Source: Chromohalobacter sarecensis (lineage in GTDB: Bacteria; Pseudomonadota; Gammaproteobacteria; Pseudomonadales; Halomonadaceae). From it: a DNA stretch of 64,000 bases. Both the position numbers and the translations under genes were made by a program. The stretch is taken from the NCBI RefSeq assembly GCF_023061135.1, contig NZ_JAKGAN010000002.1, forward strand, positions 62,001 through 126,000, given 5' to 3'. Shown in pieces: positions 41,364-51,700 of this stretch. The stretch's first letter is position 1. The number at the start of each line of letters is the position of its first letter. The notes beneath the pieces were generated by a model, which was given only the letters and a program-made list of their open reading frames with translations, searched no databases and was not told where the DNA came from.

Positions 41364-42077
41364 TCACAGATTGCCGGGTAGTGCTAGATGATCGGCGGCG
41401 GCCATGGCTCGCGCCGTTGGGGTCATGGCGGTCAGGCGCGGCACGATGCCCAGGCAGGGCGCGTCCAGGCTGCGCTCCAGGGTCGCCAGGTTGTTGCGAT
41501 AGCAGGCCTCATCGGCGGTCGCGTCGAAGGACAGTCCCGGCTCGATCAGGTTGCCGACCCAGCCGGCCAGTGGCAGGCCGTCGGCGCGAATCGCCTCGGC
41601 CGTGAGCCGGGCGTGGTTCAGGCAGCCGAGCTTGAGCCCCACTACCAAGATCACTGGCAGCCCGAGGCGCACCGCCAGGTCGGCGAGGTCTTCGGTGTCA
41701 TTGAGCGGGACGCGCCAGCCGCCGGCGCCTTCGATCAGCGTCATCCCGCGTTTCTCGGCCAGCGGAGCGGCGGTGACTGCGACCAGGTCATCCAGTGTCG
41801 GGATCTCACCGGCACGGTGGGCGGCCAGGTGCGGGGCAATGGCCGGTTCATAGGCGTAGGGGTTTATAGTGGTGTAGGCGACGGGAGGCTCGCTCTGGGC
41901 CTGGAGGGTCAGGGCGTCGATGTTGCGCAGCCCTCGGGGCGTGCTGTCACAGCCGGAGGCCACCGGCTTGAGCCCGAGGGTGGTCCGGCCGTGGCGTCGG
42001 GCCAGGGCCAGCAGGCCACTGGCCACCAGAGTCTTGCCGGCATCGGTGTCGGTGCCGGTAACGAAGTAAGCGGTCAT
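41364..42077 (-). CDS. bioD: Dethiobiotin synthase
   Basis: This 237-residue ATP-dependent enzyme closes the ureido ring of dethiobiotin. The P-loop is GTDTDAGKT (8-16), followed by LKPVASGCD and the EGAGGWRVPLN motif that binds the substrate. It directly abuts bioC, with the ATG in line after the bioC stop codon. Confidence 0.94.
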   Translation of the reverse strand: MTAYFVTGTDTDAGKTLVASGLLALARRHGRTTLGLKPVASGCDSTPRGLRNIDALTLQAQSEPPVAYTTINPYAYEPAIAPHLAAHRAGEIPTLDDLVAVTAAPLAEKRGMTLIEGAGGWRVPLNDTEDLADLAVRLGLPVILVVGLKLGCLNHARLTAEAIRADGLPLAGWVGNLIEPGLSFDATADEACYRNNLATLERSLDAPCLGIVPRLTAMTPTARAMAAADHLALPGNL

Positions 42078-42872
42078 TTAGCGTTCCAGGTCGAGGCTCA
42101 GCAGGTGATAGGAAACGGGTAGTCCGGCATCCGTGCGCAGATGCTCGTAGCGGCGAGTGGCACGTGCCATGTCGGCGCGGGAAAGCCGCGCTCCGGCGCG
42201 CGCCACCTGGGCGCCGACGCCCTTGATGGACGCCATCACGGCCGACAGGTCGGGGTAGTGGAAGCGTTCGGTGTGCGCCGAGACCTCGACGCGCCGAAAG
42301 CCGGCTCCATGAGCGGACCTCCGATGGTGGTCGGCATCGCGGAACTCGAGCAGGGCGGTGGGGCGTCCCCAGGCCTGGCCTATCTCATCGAGGGTGCCTG
42401 GTCCCAGGGTGTTAATCAGCGCACGTCCTCCCGGCCTCAGCACCCGTCTAATTTCGTTAAGTACTCGGTCGAGGTCCGGGCACCACTGGATCGCCAGGTT
42501 GGAGACCACCAGATCGAAGCGTGCGCTCGGCAGCGGCAGGTCGGCGGCATCGGCACATAGCCAGATGGCGGACTCTCCGTGGCGCTTGCGGGCCTCGGCG
42601 AGCATGCCCGGGGCCAGGTCGAGACCGCTCACCGTGCAGTTTTCACCATAGTATTGGGCCAGTTCGGCGGTGAGGTCGCCGGGACCGCAGCCCAGATCCA
42701 GGAGGTTGTCGGCATGCCTCGGCAGCCGCTCGAGCAGCCGTTCGGCCATGGCCCGCTGCGCCTTGGCGCGGCGGGCGTAATTCGGAGCGGCCCGCGAGAA
42801 GGCGTGGGCGACCCGGGCGTGCCAGTCGGCGGCGTGGTCGGTCCGCTCGGTGGCGGTCGAGGCGGTGTTCAT
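42078..42872 (-). CDS. bioC: Malonyl-ACP O-methyltransferase BioC
   Basis: This 264-residue SAM methyltransferase caps malonyl-ACP to start pimelate synthesis. It shows VAHAFSRAAPNYARRAKAQ at the start (typical BioC), motif I LLDLGCGPGDLT and SNLAIQWCPDL. It overlaps bioH by 4 bases and is followed without a gap by bioD, the classical bioF-H-C-D order. Confidence 0.93.
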   Translation of the reverse strand: MNTASTATERTDHAADWHARVAHAFSRAAPNYARRAKAQRAMAERLLERLPRHADNLLDLGCGPGDLTAELAQYYGENCTVSGLDLAPGMLAEARKRHGESAIWLCADAADLPLPSARFDLVVSNLAIQWCPDLDRVLNEIRRVLRPGGRALINTLGPGTLDEIGQAWGRPTALLEFRDADHHRRSAHGAGFRRVEVSAHTERFHYPDLSAVMASIKGVGAQVARAGARLSRADMARATRRYEHLRTDAGLPVSYHLLSLDLER

Positions 42873-43582
42873 GGCGTCGCTCCCGGGCGGGCGGCGATGC
42901 TCGATAATAATGTCGCCAGTTGCCGCGGTTGGCTGAGCAGCGGGCAGTGGCCTGCGTCCTCGATACGTCGATCGGCGTGCGCGAGGACGTTCGGGGCCAG
43001 CAAGGGATCGCGTGCGCCGACCAGCCGATGCACCGGGCAGGAGGCGGTAGCAAGGCGCGAAGTGTTGTCGAGCGTGGCGAGCTGCTCGAGGCCCGCCGCC
43101 AGAGTGGCCGAAGACGCAGGAACGGCGTCGCCGAGCAGGGCGCGCAGTCGTCGATGAGTGCTCCTGGGCGATGGTTCGCCACCGAGCTGCCAGCGCAGGA
43201 AGTGGCTGCGGGTAGCCTCCGGGTTGCGTCGGAAGGCATCGCGGAAGGTAGCCAGATCGGCCTCGCTGACGCCCTCGGGATGGCAGAAGCGTTCGCCCAT
43301 CCCGAGCAGTACCAGGGCGCGAGGTGGGGGAAGATGGTCGAGCAGAGCGCCGGCCAGCAGCCCGCCCAGCGACCAGCCGACCCAGATGGCATCACGCGGA
43401 AGCGCATCGGCCATGGCGTCGGCCAGGCCGTCCAGCGAGGCGGGATCGGCGAGTGCCTTGCGCGTGCCATAGCCGGGCCAGTTGGGGGCCTCGACGGTGA
43501 GCCCTTGCGGCCAGTGATCGTCGAGCGTCTGCCACAGCCGGGCATCGCAACCCCAGCCGCTGAGCAATATCAACTGCGTCAT
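42869..43582 (-). CDS. bioH: Pimeloyl-ACP methyl ester carboxylesterase BioH
   Basis: This 237-residue alpha/beta hydrolase releases the methyl group from pimeloyl-ACP methyl ester. The nucleophile is the serine in GWSLGGLLAG, the N-terminal segment LILLSGWGCDARLW is typical, and a histidine near the end (DAGHCPLLSQP) completes the triad. It overlaps bioF upstream and bioC downstream by 4 bases each. Confidence 0.92.
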   Translation of the reverse strand: MTQLILLSGWGCDARLWQTLDDHWPQGLTVEAPNWPGYGTRKALADPASLDGLADAMADALPRDAIWVGWSLGGLLAGALLDHLPPPRALVLLGMGERFCHPEGVSEADLATFRDAFRRNPEATRSHFLRWQLGGEPSPRSTHRRLRALLGDAVPASSATLAAGLEQLATLDNTSRLATASCPVHRLVGARDPLLAPNVLAHADRRIEDAGHCPLLSQPRQLATLLSSIAARPGATP

Positions 43583-44730
43583 GAGATATCCTCCCGTCGA
43601 CAGGCGTCCAACGCCTCGAGCAGGGCGTCGATGGCGTCATCGTCATGGGCGGTACTCAGGGTGATCCGCAGGCGTGCCTGGCCGCGGGGTACGGTGGGCG
43701 CGCGGATGGCGCCGACGCGCAATCCGGCCCGGCCCAGGTGCTCGGCCCAGCGCATGACGTGCGCGTTGTCACCCAGCACGATGGGCTGGATAGGTGTGCG
43801 GGAGTCGGTCAGCGGCAAGCCGAGTGTGGCGGCCTCGCGGCGGAAACGGTCGATGCGCTCAAACAGTTGGGTGCGACGCTCGGTTTCGTCTTCGAGGATG
43901 TCCAGCGCGGCCAGGGTGGCTGCCGCTACGCCGGGCGGCTGGGCCGTGGTGTAGATGTAGGGACGGGCGAACTGGATGAGATGCTCGATCAGGGCAGCAT
44001 CGCCGGCCACGAAGGCCCCGGCACTGCCCAGAGCCTTGCCCAGGGTGCCGACCAGTATCGGCACGTCATCGATGCCGTGAGCGCGTCCCACGCAACCGTC
44101 GCCATGTTCACCGAGTACGCCCAGGCCGTGGGCGTCGTCGACCATCAGCCAGGCGCCGTGGCGGCGAGTGGTCGCGGCCAGCTCGGCGATGTCGGCCATG
44201 TCGCCGTCCATGCTGAACACGCCGTCGCTGACCACCAGGGCCGGGGCATCGTTCGGGGCCCGGACCAGCAGGCGCTCGAGGTCGGCGAGGTCGCGGTGGT
44301 GAAAGCGCCGCGAGGGCGCGCCGGCAAGTCGGGCGCCATCGATCAGCGAGGCATGGTTGAGGCGATCCTGGAAGACCGGGGTGTGGCGGTCGCACAGCGC
44401 CTGGAGAGTGCCCAGATTGGCTATGTAACCCGTGGAGAACAACAGTGCTCGGGGACGCCCGGTGAGCGTGGCCAGACGTTGCTCTAGCCGCTCGTGAACA
44501 TCGAGATGCCCGGCGACCAGATGCGAGGCCCGAGCCCCGGCGCCGAAGCGTCTTGCACCCTCGGCCTGGGCCTCGGCGAGCCGTGGGTCGCCGGCCAGGC
44601 CCAGGTAGTCGTTGCCGGCGAAGTCGCGTCGCGTATCACCGGGCGCGAGGGTGGTTCGCCGCCGCCACAGTCCCTCGGCGCGTCGGGCTGCGGCCCGTTC
44701 GTTCAGACGGCGGGTCCAGGTCTCGGCCAT
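43579..44730 (-). CDS. bioF: 8-amino-7-oxononanoate synthase
   Basis: This 383-residue PLP enzyme condenses pimeloyl-ACP and alanine. Motifs: DFAGNDYLGLAGD, RFGAGARASHLVAGH, the DDAHGLGVLG aspartate-histidine and the PLP lysine in TLGKALGSAGAF. ATG 44730 lies 4 bases after the stop of the 40-codon bioB remnant, the spacing expected if bioB stood there. It is the first intact gene of the biotin operon. Confidence 0.94.
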   Translation of the reverse strand: MAETWTRRLNERAAARRAEGLWRRRTTLAPGDTRRDFAGNDYLGLAGDPRLAEAQAEGARRFGAGARASHLVAGHLDVHERLEQRLATLTGRPRALLFSTGYIANLGTLQALCDRHTPVFQDRLNHASLIDGARLAGAPSRRFHHRDLADLERLLVRAPNDAPALVVSDGVFSMDGDMADIAELAATTRRHGAWLMVDDAHGLGVLGEHGDGCVGRAHGIDDVPILVGTLGKALGSAGAFVAGDAALIEHLIQFARPYIYTTAQPPGVAAATLAALDILEDETERRTQLFERIDRFRREAATLGLPLTDSRTPIQPIVLGDNAHVMRWAEHLGRAGLRVGAIRAPTVPRGQARLRITLSTAHDDDAIDALLEALDACRREDIS

Positions 44731-44734
44731 GAGA

Positions 44735-44857
44735 TCAGGCTTCGTAGGCGGCGTGGAACATCGACTCGCCTTGGTGCTCACGGATTTCCTTCAGGGACCA
44801 ATCGTGGCGAGTCTTCGAGAGATCACCCCAAGCGTTGTCGTGTGACCGGGCAGGCAT
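44735..44857 (-). pseudogene. bioB: Probable internally deleted bioB (40-codon remnant)
   Basis: The expected bioB position just before bioF holds only a 40-codon frame. Its residues 17-28 (RHDWSLKEIREH) resemble the usual BioB beginning, RHDW(S/T)L, but the radical-SAM core CxxxCxxC and everything after are absent; the frame then passes into a short tail, ESMFHAAYEA, that could be a BioB C-terminus. Start, stop and spacing to bioF are preserved, so translation into bioF would continue. An in-frame deletion of about 300 codons is the simplest reading. It could instead be an unrelated leader peptide. Biotin synthase must come from elsewhere, or the strain needs biotin. Confidence 0.55.
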
Positions 44858-44873
44858 AATGTTCTCGCTCTCC

Positions 44874-44958
44874 GTTAACTTTGTTAGTGATTAAAAGTTA
44901 ACAGTGAGGATACGAGGGTACATTCCTATGTCAACCTTTTGGTTTTATTTGGGTTGAC
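44874..44958 (-). promoter_or_regulatory. Biotin operon promoter with two BirA-box-like operators
   Basis: On the minus strand TTGACA (44934-44929), a 16-base spacer and TATCCT (44912-44907) form a promoter. GTTAAC-N17-GTTAAC (44874-44902) covers the likely start point; GTCAACC-N15-GGTTGAC (44930-44958) covers the -35. Both fit the known BirA operator form, TTGTmAACC-N14/15-GGTTkACAA. The remaining bases to recC (44959-45093) show no further clear signal. Confidence 0.68.
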
Positions 44959-45093
44959 TATTGGCGGCACCACGACTTTCGGAATGCGGTAGCGTCCAGG
45001 CGCGTCGGCTCCCTTCACCTCCCCGGGGCTCGGGGCCGTCCACACGATGGTGTAAGATACCGCTGGACGTTACCTCGACCGCCGGGAGCATCC

Positions 45094-48000
45094 ATGTTCA
45101 GCGTCATACACGCCAATCATCTCGAGGACCTGGGAAGCCTGGCGCTCGATGTCATTCGGCGCCATCGTCAACCGCCGCTGGTGCCGGAAACCTTTCTCGT
45201 GCAATCCAACGGTATGGCGCAGTGGTTGCGCCTGACGCTGGCCGAGGCCGACGGCATCGCCGCCTCGGTGGATTTCCCCTTGCCTTCGAGCTTCGTGTGG
45301 CGTGCCTATCGCGCGGTGCTCGGCGATGATATCCCCGAGCACTCGCCATTCGACAAGACGCCCTTGGCCTGGCGCCTGATGCATCTGCTGGAGCGCTGTC
45401 TCGATCCGCAGGCCGCGCCCGACGATCCGAGCTGTTACGCGCCGCTGCGCGATTACTTGCAGAGCGAAGCGCTGGAGGCGAGCCCCATGCCGGGCGCCGC
45501 ACACGAGGCGCGCGAGCGTCGTCGTTGGCATCTGGCGGTGCGCCTCGCCGATCTCTTCGATCAATACCTGATCTACCGGCCCGAATGGATCGAAGCCTGG
45601 GAGCGCGACGAGACCGCGCCTCTGGAGTTGCCCGACGACCAGCGCTGGCAGCCGGCGCTGTGGCGGGCGCTAATCGAAGATGCCCCGGCGCAGGCACGTG
45701 AGCACCATCGCGCGCGTCTGCACCGGCGTTTTCTCGACGCCGCCCGGCAGCTTCGCGAGCGACCCCGCGATATGCCGCCACGGCTGTTCGTATTCGGCAT
45801 CTCGGCGTTGCCGGCGCAGACGTTGGAGGCCTTGCATGCGCTTTCCGGCGTGGTCGATGTGTTCCTGATGATCGCCAACCCGTGTCGCCACTATTGGGGC
45901 GATATCGTTTCCGACCGCGATGCCATCAAGCGTGCCGGGCGATTATCGGCCCAGGCACGCCACGAGCAGGAAGCGCGCCACCCCGAGGCGTCGTGGTTGG
46001 CCGAGCTCGACGAGGAGGCCCTGCACCTGCACGCCAATCCGCTGCTGGCGGGGTGGGGCACCCAGGGGCGCGATTTCATCGTTGGCCTGTACGAATTCGA
46101 GAGCGCACGCGGCTTCGACCTGGAAACCGATGTCTTTCGTGATATGGCCCCCGCGCAGTCACCGACGCTGCTGCAGCAATTGCAGCAGGACGTGCTCGAG
46201 CTGGCGCACCCCGGCGAACGCGCCCGACAGGAAGGCGGGCCGAGAACGATCGCCCCGGACGACGACTCCCTGGCCCTGGTCAGCGCTCACTCACCGCTGC
46301 GCGAGGTGGAGATCCTCCACGACCGCTTGCTGGCGGCCTTCGAGGACGCCGAGGCGGCGGGCGAGCCGCTGCGGCCTCGCGACATCGTGGTCATGGTGCC
46401 GGAGATCGACCGCTACGCGCCCTGCATCGAGGCAGTCTTCGGCCAGTTGCCGGCGTCGCATCCTCGGCATATTCCCTTCACCATTGCCGATCAGGTGGCC
46501 AGCGAGGCGCACCCGCTGATGGTGCTGGCCTTGCTGTTGCTTGACTTGCCTGAGCGTCGCCTGACGGTCAGCGAGGTGCTCGATGCCCTGGAAGTGCCCG
46601 CCTTTCGCGCTCGCTTCGCCATCGACGAGGCTGAGCTCGAACGGCTGCGCCAGTGGCTGGCCGGCAGCGGTGTGCGCTGGGGTCTGAGCGCCGAGCACCG
46701 TCAATCACTGGGATTCCCCGCGCTGGGCGAGAACAGCTGGCGCTTCGGGCTGTCGCGCATGCTGCTCGGCTACGCGGTGGGCGAACCGGCCCCGGCCGGT
46801 GCTCAGGGCGAAAGTGATGACTCACTGGGGCGCCCGCCGAGCTGGGACTTCCAGGGCATCGTGCCGTATGCCGAAGTGGGCGGGCTCGAGGCCGATCTTG
46901 CCGGGCGTGTGGCGGCGCTGCTCGAGACCCTGGAAACGCAATGCGCGGCCTTGAGCGAGCGGTTGTCCCCCGAGGCATGGCTGGGACGTCTGCAGGCCTT
47001 GTTCGCGGCCTGCCTGAGCCCTACCGGCGCAGAAGAGCACGATGTCGTGGCGCGTCTCGACGCGGCGCTGGGGCGCTGGTCGCAGCAATGTCGGCAGGCC
47101 GGTTTCGAGGCCCCGGTAGGGCTCGGCGTGGTGCGCGATGCACTGCGTGCCGAACTCGACGAGGGCGGTCTCGCGCAGCGCTTTCTGGCCGGCAAGGTCA
47201 ACTTCGCGACGCTGATGCCGATGCGCGCGATTCCCTTTCGCCATGTCTATCTGCTGGGCATGAACGACGGCGACTATCCCCGTGTGCGCCAGCCCCAGGA
47301 TTTCGATCTGATGGCGACGCGGCCGCGCCCCGGGGACCGTTCGCGACGTGATGACGACCGTTATCTGATGCTCGAGGCCATGCTTTCGGCGCGCGAACGC
47401 TTGACGCTCTCCTGGGTGGGGCGCGATGTGCGCGACAATACCCCGCGCCCGCCGTCGGTGTTGCTCGGCGAGTTGCTCGATACCCTCGAACAAGGCTGGG
47501 ACGTGCCGGAGAGCGATGCCGCCGACCGCGCCACCCGACTGGCGCAGCGCCTGATCGAGACGCATCCGTTGCAGCCGTTCTCGCGACGCTACTTCGAGCG
47601 CGACGACCCGCGCTTCACCTATGAGTCGAGCTGGGAAGCGCTGTATATGCCGCCCGAGCGCGACGAATCCGTGCTGCCACATGCCGCCACGGCGGTCGAA
47701 TTGCCCAGTGAACCGCTGGGTCTCGGTGATCTGCAACGCGTGCTGCGTCGTCCCTGGACGGTCTATCTGGGACGCCTGGGGGTACATTTCGCCGACGCCC
47801 AGGTGCCCGACGAGGACAACGAGCCGTTCGCGCCGGACGGCTTGGAAGACCACGGCCTCAAGCGTGAACTGCTCGAGGGCGCCCGCGATGGCGTGCCGCT
47901 TACCGCGGTCGCCGAGCGGCTGCGCCTGGCCGGGCGCTTGCCCACGGCGGGTTTCGGCGAGGCTTTGATCGAACCGCACCTGGCGCGTCTGTCGCGCCAA

Positions 48001-48726
48001 GTGGAAAGCTGGCGCCGCGAGGTGGCCGAGTGCGTCGCCTCGACGCCGCCACTGGTGCGTTATGTCGCTGTCCATGAAGCACTGGACGACAAAGCACTCA
48101 CTCTGGAGGCGCGTCTGGACGGGCTTTTCGCCGCGCCCGAAGAGGCCTCGGCACCTTGGCGGCTGGTGACGCTGGAGCCGGGGCACTATGGGCATCTGAA
48201 GGTTGAGGGCGAGGGGCCTTATCGCCACGTCGGCAAGTTGCATCGGCTGTATGCCGGTTATCTGCGCTGGCTGCTCGCCAATGCCACGTTGGAGGCGTCG
48301 TGTGCCTGGACGGCGATCTTCGAGGATCGCTGCCTGAGCCTCCCGGGACTGGACAAGGCCAGCGCCGCAGGCGAACTCGACGGCCTGCTGGCGGCCTGGG
48401 CGCGTGCCTATCGAGCGCCGTGGCCGGCCATCGACGAGATCGCCAAGGAAGTCTGGAAACGCTTGCCGCGTGCCGACTGGGCGCCGTTGGCGTCAGGGGA
48501 AGCGCCGGATGCCAGCCTGCGCGAGGCGCTTATCGCGCGCTACGAGACCGATGCCTTTGCCGGGCCGGCGGCGTTGCGTGCCAGTGATGGCGCGCTGGGG
48601 CAATTGTGGCCCGATTTCGCCACCTTCGAGGCAGCGGGCGGCATCGCCGCCTCGCTCACCCAGTATGCGCCGCTAATGGACATGCTGGCGCGCATCACCC
48701 AGCGAGTACACGGAGGACGTTCATGA
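45094..48726 (+). CDS. recC: Exodeoxyribonuclease V gamma subunit RecC
   Basis: This 1210-residue protein is the Chi-recognising, helicase-like but inactive subunit of RecBCD. The start FSVIHANHLEDLGSL and VPETFLVQSNGMAQWLRLTLA are typical, as is RAIPFRHVYLLGMNDGDYPR in the second helicase-like domain and DRSRRDDDRYLMLEAML further on. It is slightly longer than the E. coli protein (1122). It opens a recC-recB-recD operon in which each gene overlaps the next by ATGA. There is a GGGAG ribosome site before the ATG. Confidence 0.95.
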   Translation: MFSVIHANHLEDLGSLALDVIRRHRQPPLVPETFLVQSNGMAQWLRLTLAEADGIAASVDFPLPSSFVWRAYRAVLGDDIPEHSPFDKTPLAWRLMHLLERCLDPQAAPDDPSCYAPLRDYLQSEALEASPMPGAAHEARERRRWHLAVRLADLFDQYLIYRPEWIEAWERDETAPLELPDDQRWQPALWRALIEDAPAQAREHHRARLHRRFLDAARQLRERPRDMPPRLFVFGISALPAQTLEALHALSGVVDVFLMIANPCRHYWGDIVSDRDAIKRAGRLSAQARHEQEARHPEASWLAELDEEALHLHANPLLAGWGTQGRDFIVGLYEFESARGFDLETDVFRDMAPAQSPTLLQQLQQDVLELAHPGERARQEGGPRTIAPDDDSLALVSAHSPLREVEILHDRLLAAFEDAEAAGEPLRPRDIVVMVPEIDRYAPCIEAVFGQLPASHPRHIPFTIADQVASEAHPLMVLALLLLDLPERRLTVSEVLDALEVPAFRARFAIDEAELERLRQWLAGSGVRWGLSAEHRQSLGFPALGENSWRFGLSRMLLGYAVGEPAPAGAQGESDDSLGRPPSWDFQGIVPYAEVGGLEADLAGRVAALLETLETQCAALSERLSPEAWLGRLQALFAACLSPTGAEEHDVVARLDAALGRWSQQCRQAGFEAPVGLGVVRDALRAELDEGGLAQRFLAGKVNFATLMPMRAIPFRHVYLLGMNDGDYPRVRQPQDFDLMATRPRPGDRSRRDDDRYLMLEAMLSARERLTLSWVGRDVRDNTPRPPSVLLGELLDTLEQGWDVPESDAADRATRLAQRLIETHPLQPFSRRYFERDDPRFTYESSWEALYMPPERDESVLPHAATAVELPSEPLGLGDLQRVLRRPWTVYLGRLGVHFADAQVPDEDNEPFAPDGLEDHGLKRELLEGARDGVPLTAVAERLRLAGRLPTAGFGEALIEPHLARLSRQVESWRREVAECVASTPPLVRYVAVHEALDDKALTLEARLDGLFAAPEEASAPWRLVTLEPGHYGHLKVEGEGPYRHVGKLHRLYAGYLRWLLANATLEASCAWTAIFEDRCLSLPGLDKASAAGELDGLLAAWARAYRAPWPAIDEIAKEVWKRLPRADWAPLASGEAPDASLREALIARYETDAFAGPAALRASDGALGQLWPDFATFEAAGGIAASLTQYAPLMDMLARITQRVHGGRS

Positions 48727-51700
48727 CGTCGCCCAGCCATGCCACGGCGCCGGCCGTTCAGCCCTTGGTGCTCGAGACCCTGCCGTTGACCGGCCATCAC
48801 CTGATCGAGGCCAGCGCGGGCACCGGCAAGACCTTCACCCTGGCGGCGCTCTACGTGCGGCTGGTGCTCGGCCCGTTGCCCGGGCGTGAAGAGCACGATT
48901 TCCCGCGTCCGCTGTTGCCGCCGGAAATTCTCGTGGTGACCTTTACCGAAGCCGCCACCGCCGAGCTACGCGGGCGCATTCGCGGGCGTCTCAAGGAGGC
49001 CCGCGACTGGTTGCTGGCGCCGCCGGAAGCGCGTGACGACAAGGTGCTCGCGGCGCTGCTGGGGCCCTTGGTCGAGGCCGGTGACGATGCCTTGGCCAGT
49101 GCCGCCAAGCGCCTCGATCAGGCCGCGCGTCTGATGGACGAGGCGGCGATCTTCACCATCCATGGCTTCTGCCAGCGCATGCTGACGCGCCACGCCTTCG
49201 ATGCCGGCGCGCGTTTCGGTGCCGAGTTGCTGCAGGACGGCTCGGCCTTGTTGACGCGGGTCGTGGAGGACTATTGGCGTTGCCATTTCTATCCCCTCGC
49301 AGCGCATTGGCAGCGCGAAATTCGTCGTCGCTGGGAGGGGCCGGAGGCGCTGAGCCGTGCCTTGACGCCGCTGCTCAAGGAAGGCCGGGCGCAGCCGCTG
49401 TGGTGGGACGGCGAGTCTATCCAGGCGCCCGCGTCGTTGAGCGCACTGCTGGAGCGCGCCGAGCGCTCGCTGGCCGCCCGCAGTGAACTGGAAGCCCGGC
49501 TGCGCCAGACATGGGATCGTGACGCCATCGCCGCCTGCCTGCAGGATGCCTTCGCGCGCGGCGCTCTCAACAAGCGCAGTTACAAGCCGGAAGAGCTCGA
49601 CACACGCCTGGCGGCCTTCGAGCAGTGGCTGACGACACTCGAGGCGGGCGGTGATGACGACACGACCGACAGCCAGGGCCGCTTCTGGCTGAGCCAGGCC
49701 AAGCTCGAAGGCGGGACCAAGAAGGGCCACGAGGCGCCGACGCATGCGTTTTTCGCGCTGCTCGACGAGCTGGCCGAGACGGCCACGCCTTTTGATCAGT
49801 TGGCACCGCAAGTGCTGGCCCATGCCCGCGATACGGTGGCAGCGATGTTCGCCGCCGAGAAGCGTCGCCAGGGCTGGTGGGAGTTCGGCGATCTGTTGTG
49901 CGACCTGGACGCTGCGCTCGACCCCGACGCGGCGCCGGAAGCCGCGCTGCGCCTCGCGGGGCGCATTCGTCGGGCACTGCCGGTGGCGTTGATCGACGAA
50001 TTTCAGGACACCGATCCGCTGCAGTATCGCATCTTCTCGCGTATCTACCGGGCGCCTGAGGTGGAGGCCACGACCACCTTGTTGATGATCGGCGACCCCA
50101 AGCAGGCGATCTACGCCTTTCGTGGCGCCGATATCGACACCTATCTGGCGGCGCGGCGCGAAACCCCGAGTCGCTTCACCTTGGCGCGCAACTTTCGCTC
50201 CAGCCAGGCCATGGTCGAGGCGGTCAATACGCTGTTCGCGCGCCATCCCGAACCGTTCGGCAGCGACGAGATCCCCTTCGTCGAGGTCGAAGCGCAAGGC
50301 AAGTCGACGCGCCTGGTGGACGCCGATGGCCACGACATGGCGGCGCTCGGTGCCTGGTGGCCGGGCGAGGAGCGTCACACCAAGGCGGATTATCAGGCGC
50401 GCATGGCCAATGCCGCGCGTGCCGAGATCCAGCGAATGCTCGAGGGCGGCGCCTATTTTGTGGATAACAGCTCCGCCGATGACAGTGGTACCCGGCGTCC
50501 GGTGCGACCCGCAGACATCGCGATTCTGGTGCGCAAGGGCGCCGAGGCATTGGCGGTGCGCCGGGCGCTGGCCGAGGGCGGCATTCGTAGCGTCTATCTT
50601 AGTGAGCGCACCAGCGTCTTCGATACGCCGTTGGCCTTCGAGCTGTTGCAGTTGTTCGAGGCGGTGGCGCAGCCACGCCAGGACGCTCGCCTCAAGGCAG
50701 CGTTGGCGACGCGCTTGTTGTGCGATACCCCGGCGACGCTGGAAACGCTGCTCGCCGATGAACTGGCCTGGGAGCGCGAAGTCGAGCGTTTCGCCGACTA
50801 TCATCGCCAGTGGCAGCGGCGCGGCGTGCTGCCTATGCTGCGTGCGGTGATGCGTGACTTCCGGGTCGCCGAACGCTTGGGACAGCGCGACGACGGCGAG
50901 CGAGCACTGACCGACCTGTTGCATCTGGGAGAGTTGGCGCAGACGGTGTCGGCCCGGCTCGACGGCGAGCATGCGCTGTTGCGCTGGTGGCATCGCGCGC
51001 TCCTCGAAGGGGCGGCCGAGCTCGATGCCGAAGCCGTCAGCCAGCGGCTGGAAAGCGACGAGGATCTGGTCAAGGTCATCACCATCCACAAGGCCAAGGG
51101 TCTCGAGTATCCCATCGTGTTGTTGCCGTTCGTCTGCGATTACCGGCCGGCGACGCCGGATCGCGGCACCGGCTTGCTCGAATGGCGCGATCCGCACCAG
51201 GGCCGGGTCTGGGTGCATGGTGCCGATGACACGCAACTGGCGGCCGCCGAGCAGGAACGGCTGGATGAAGACGTGCGGCTGCTCTATGTCGCCCTCACGC
51301 GGGCCGCGCATGCCTGTCGCCTGGGCGTCGCGCAACTGGGGCGTGGGCGCGGCGCGTCGAGCTGCCTGCACGAGACGGCGCTGGGTCGCTTGCTGGGCTG
51401 CCAGGCAGATGAGGACGGCCATGCTCTGCGCGAACGCCTGGCGGCGGCGCTGAACGTCGAGGCGCTGCCCGAGCCGCCCACGCATCGCCTGCGCCTCGGT
51501 GGCACATCCCCGGAAATGGCGCCGGCGCGGCGTTTCACGGGGGGCATCGACGATGACTGGTGGATCGCCTCGTACTCGGCGTTGATCGTCGACGCGCGTC
51601 TCGAAACTGGCGGGGGCGCACAGGCGCTGCCTTGGGACGCCCCGGCGACGCTGGATGTCGAGGTCAGTCGCGAGCGCGATCCGGTGCCGCGTCCTGCCGC

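Noticed and set aside
46822-48243. 473-codon minus-strand frame opposite recC
   Set aside because: No recognisable motifs and fully explained as antisense of recC in GC-rich DNA.
48966-51485. 839-codon open frame on the minus strand opposite recB
   Set aside because: Composition is Arg/Gln/His-rich without domains, and recB on the other strand is complete with all motifs.
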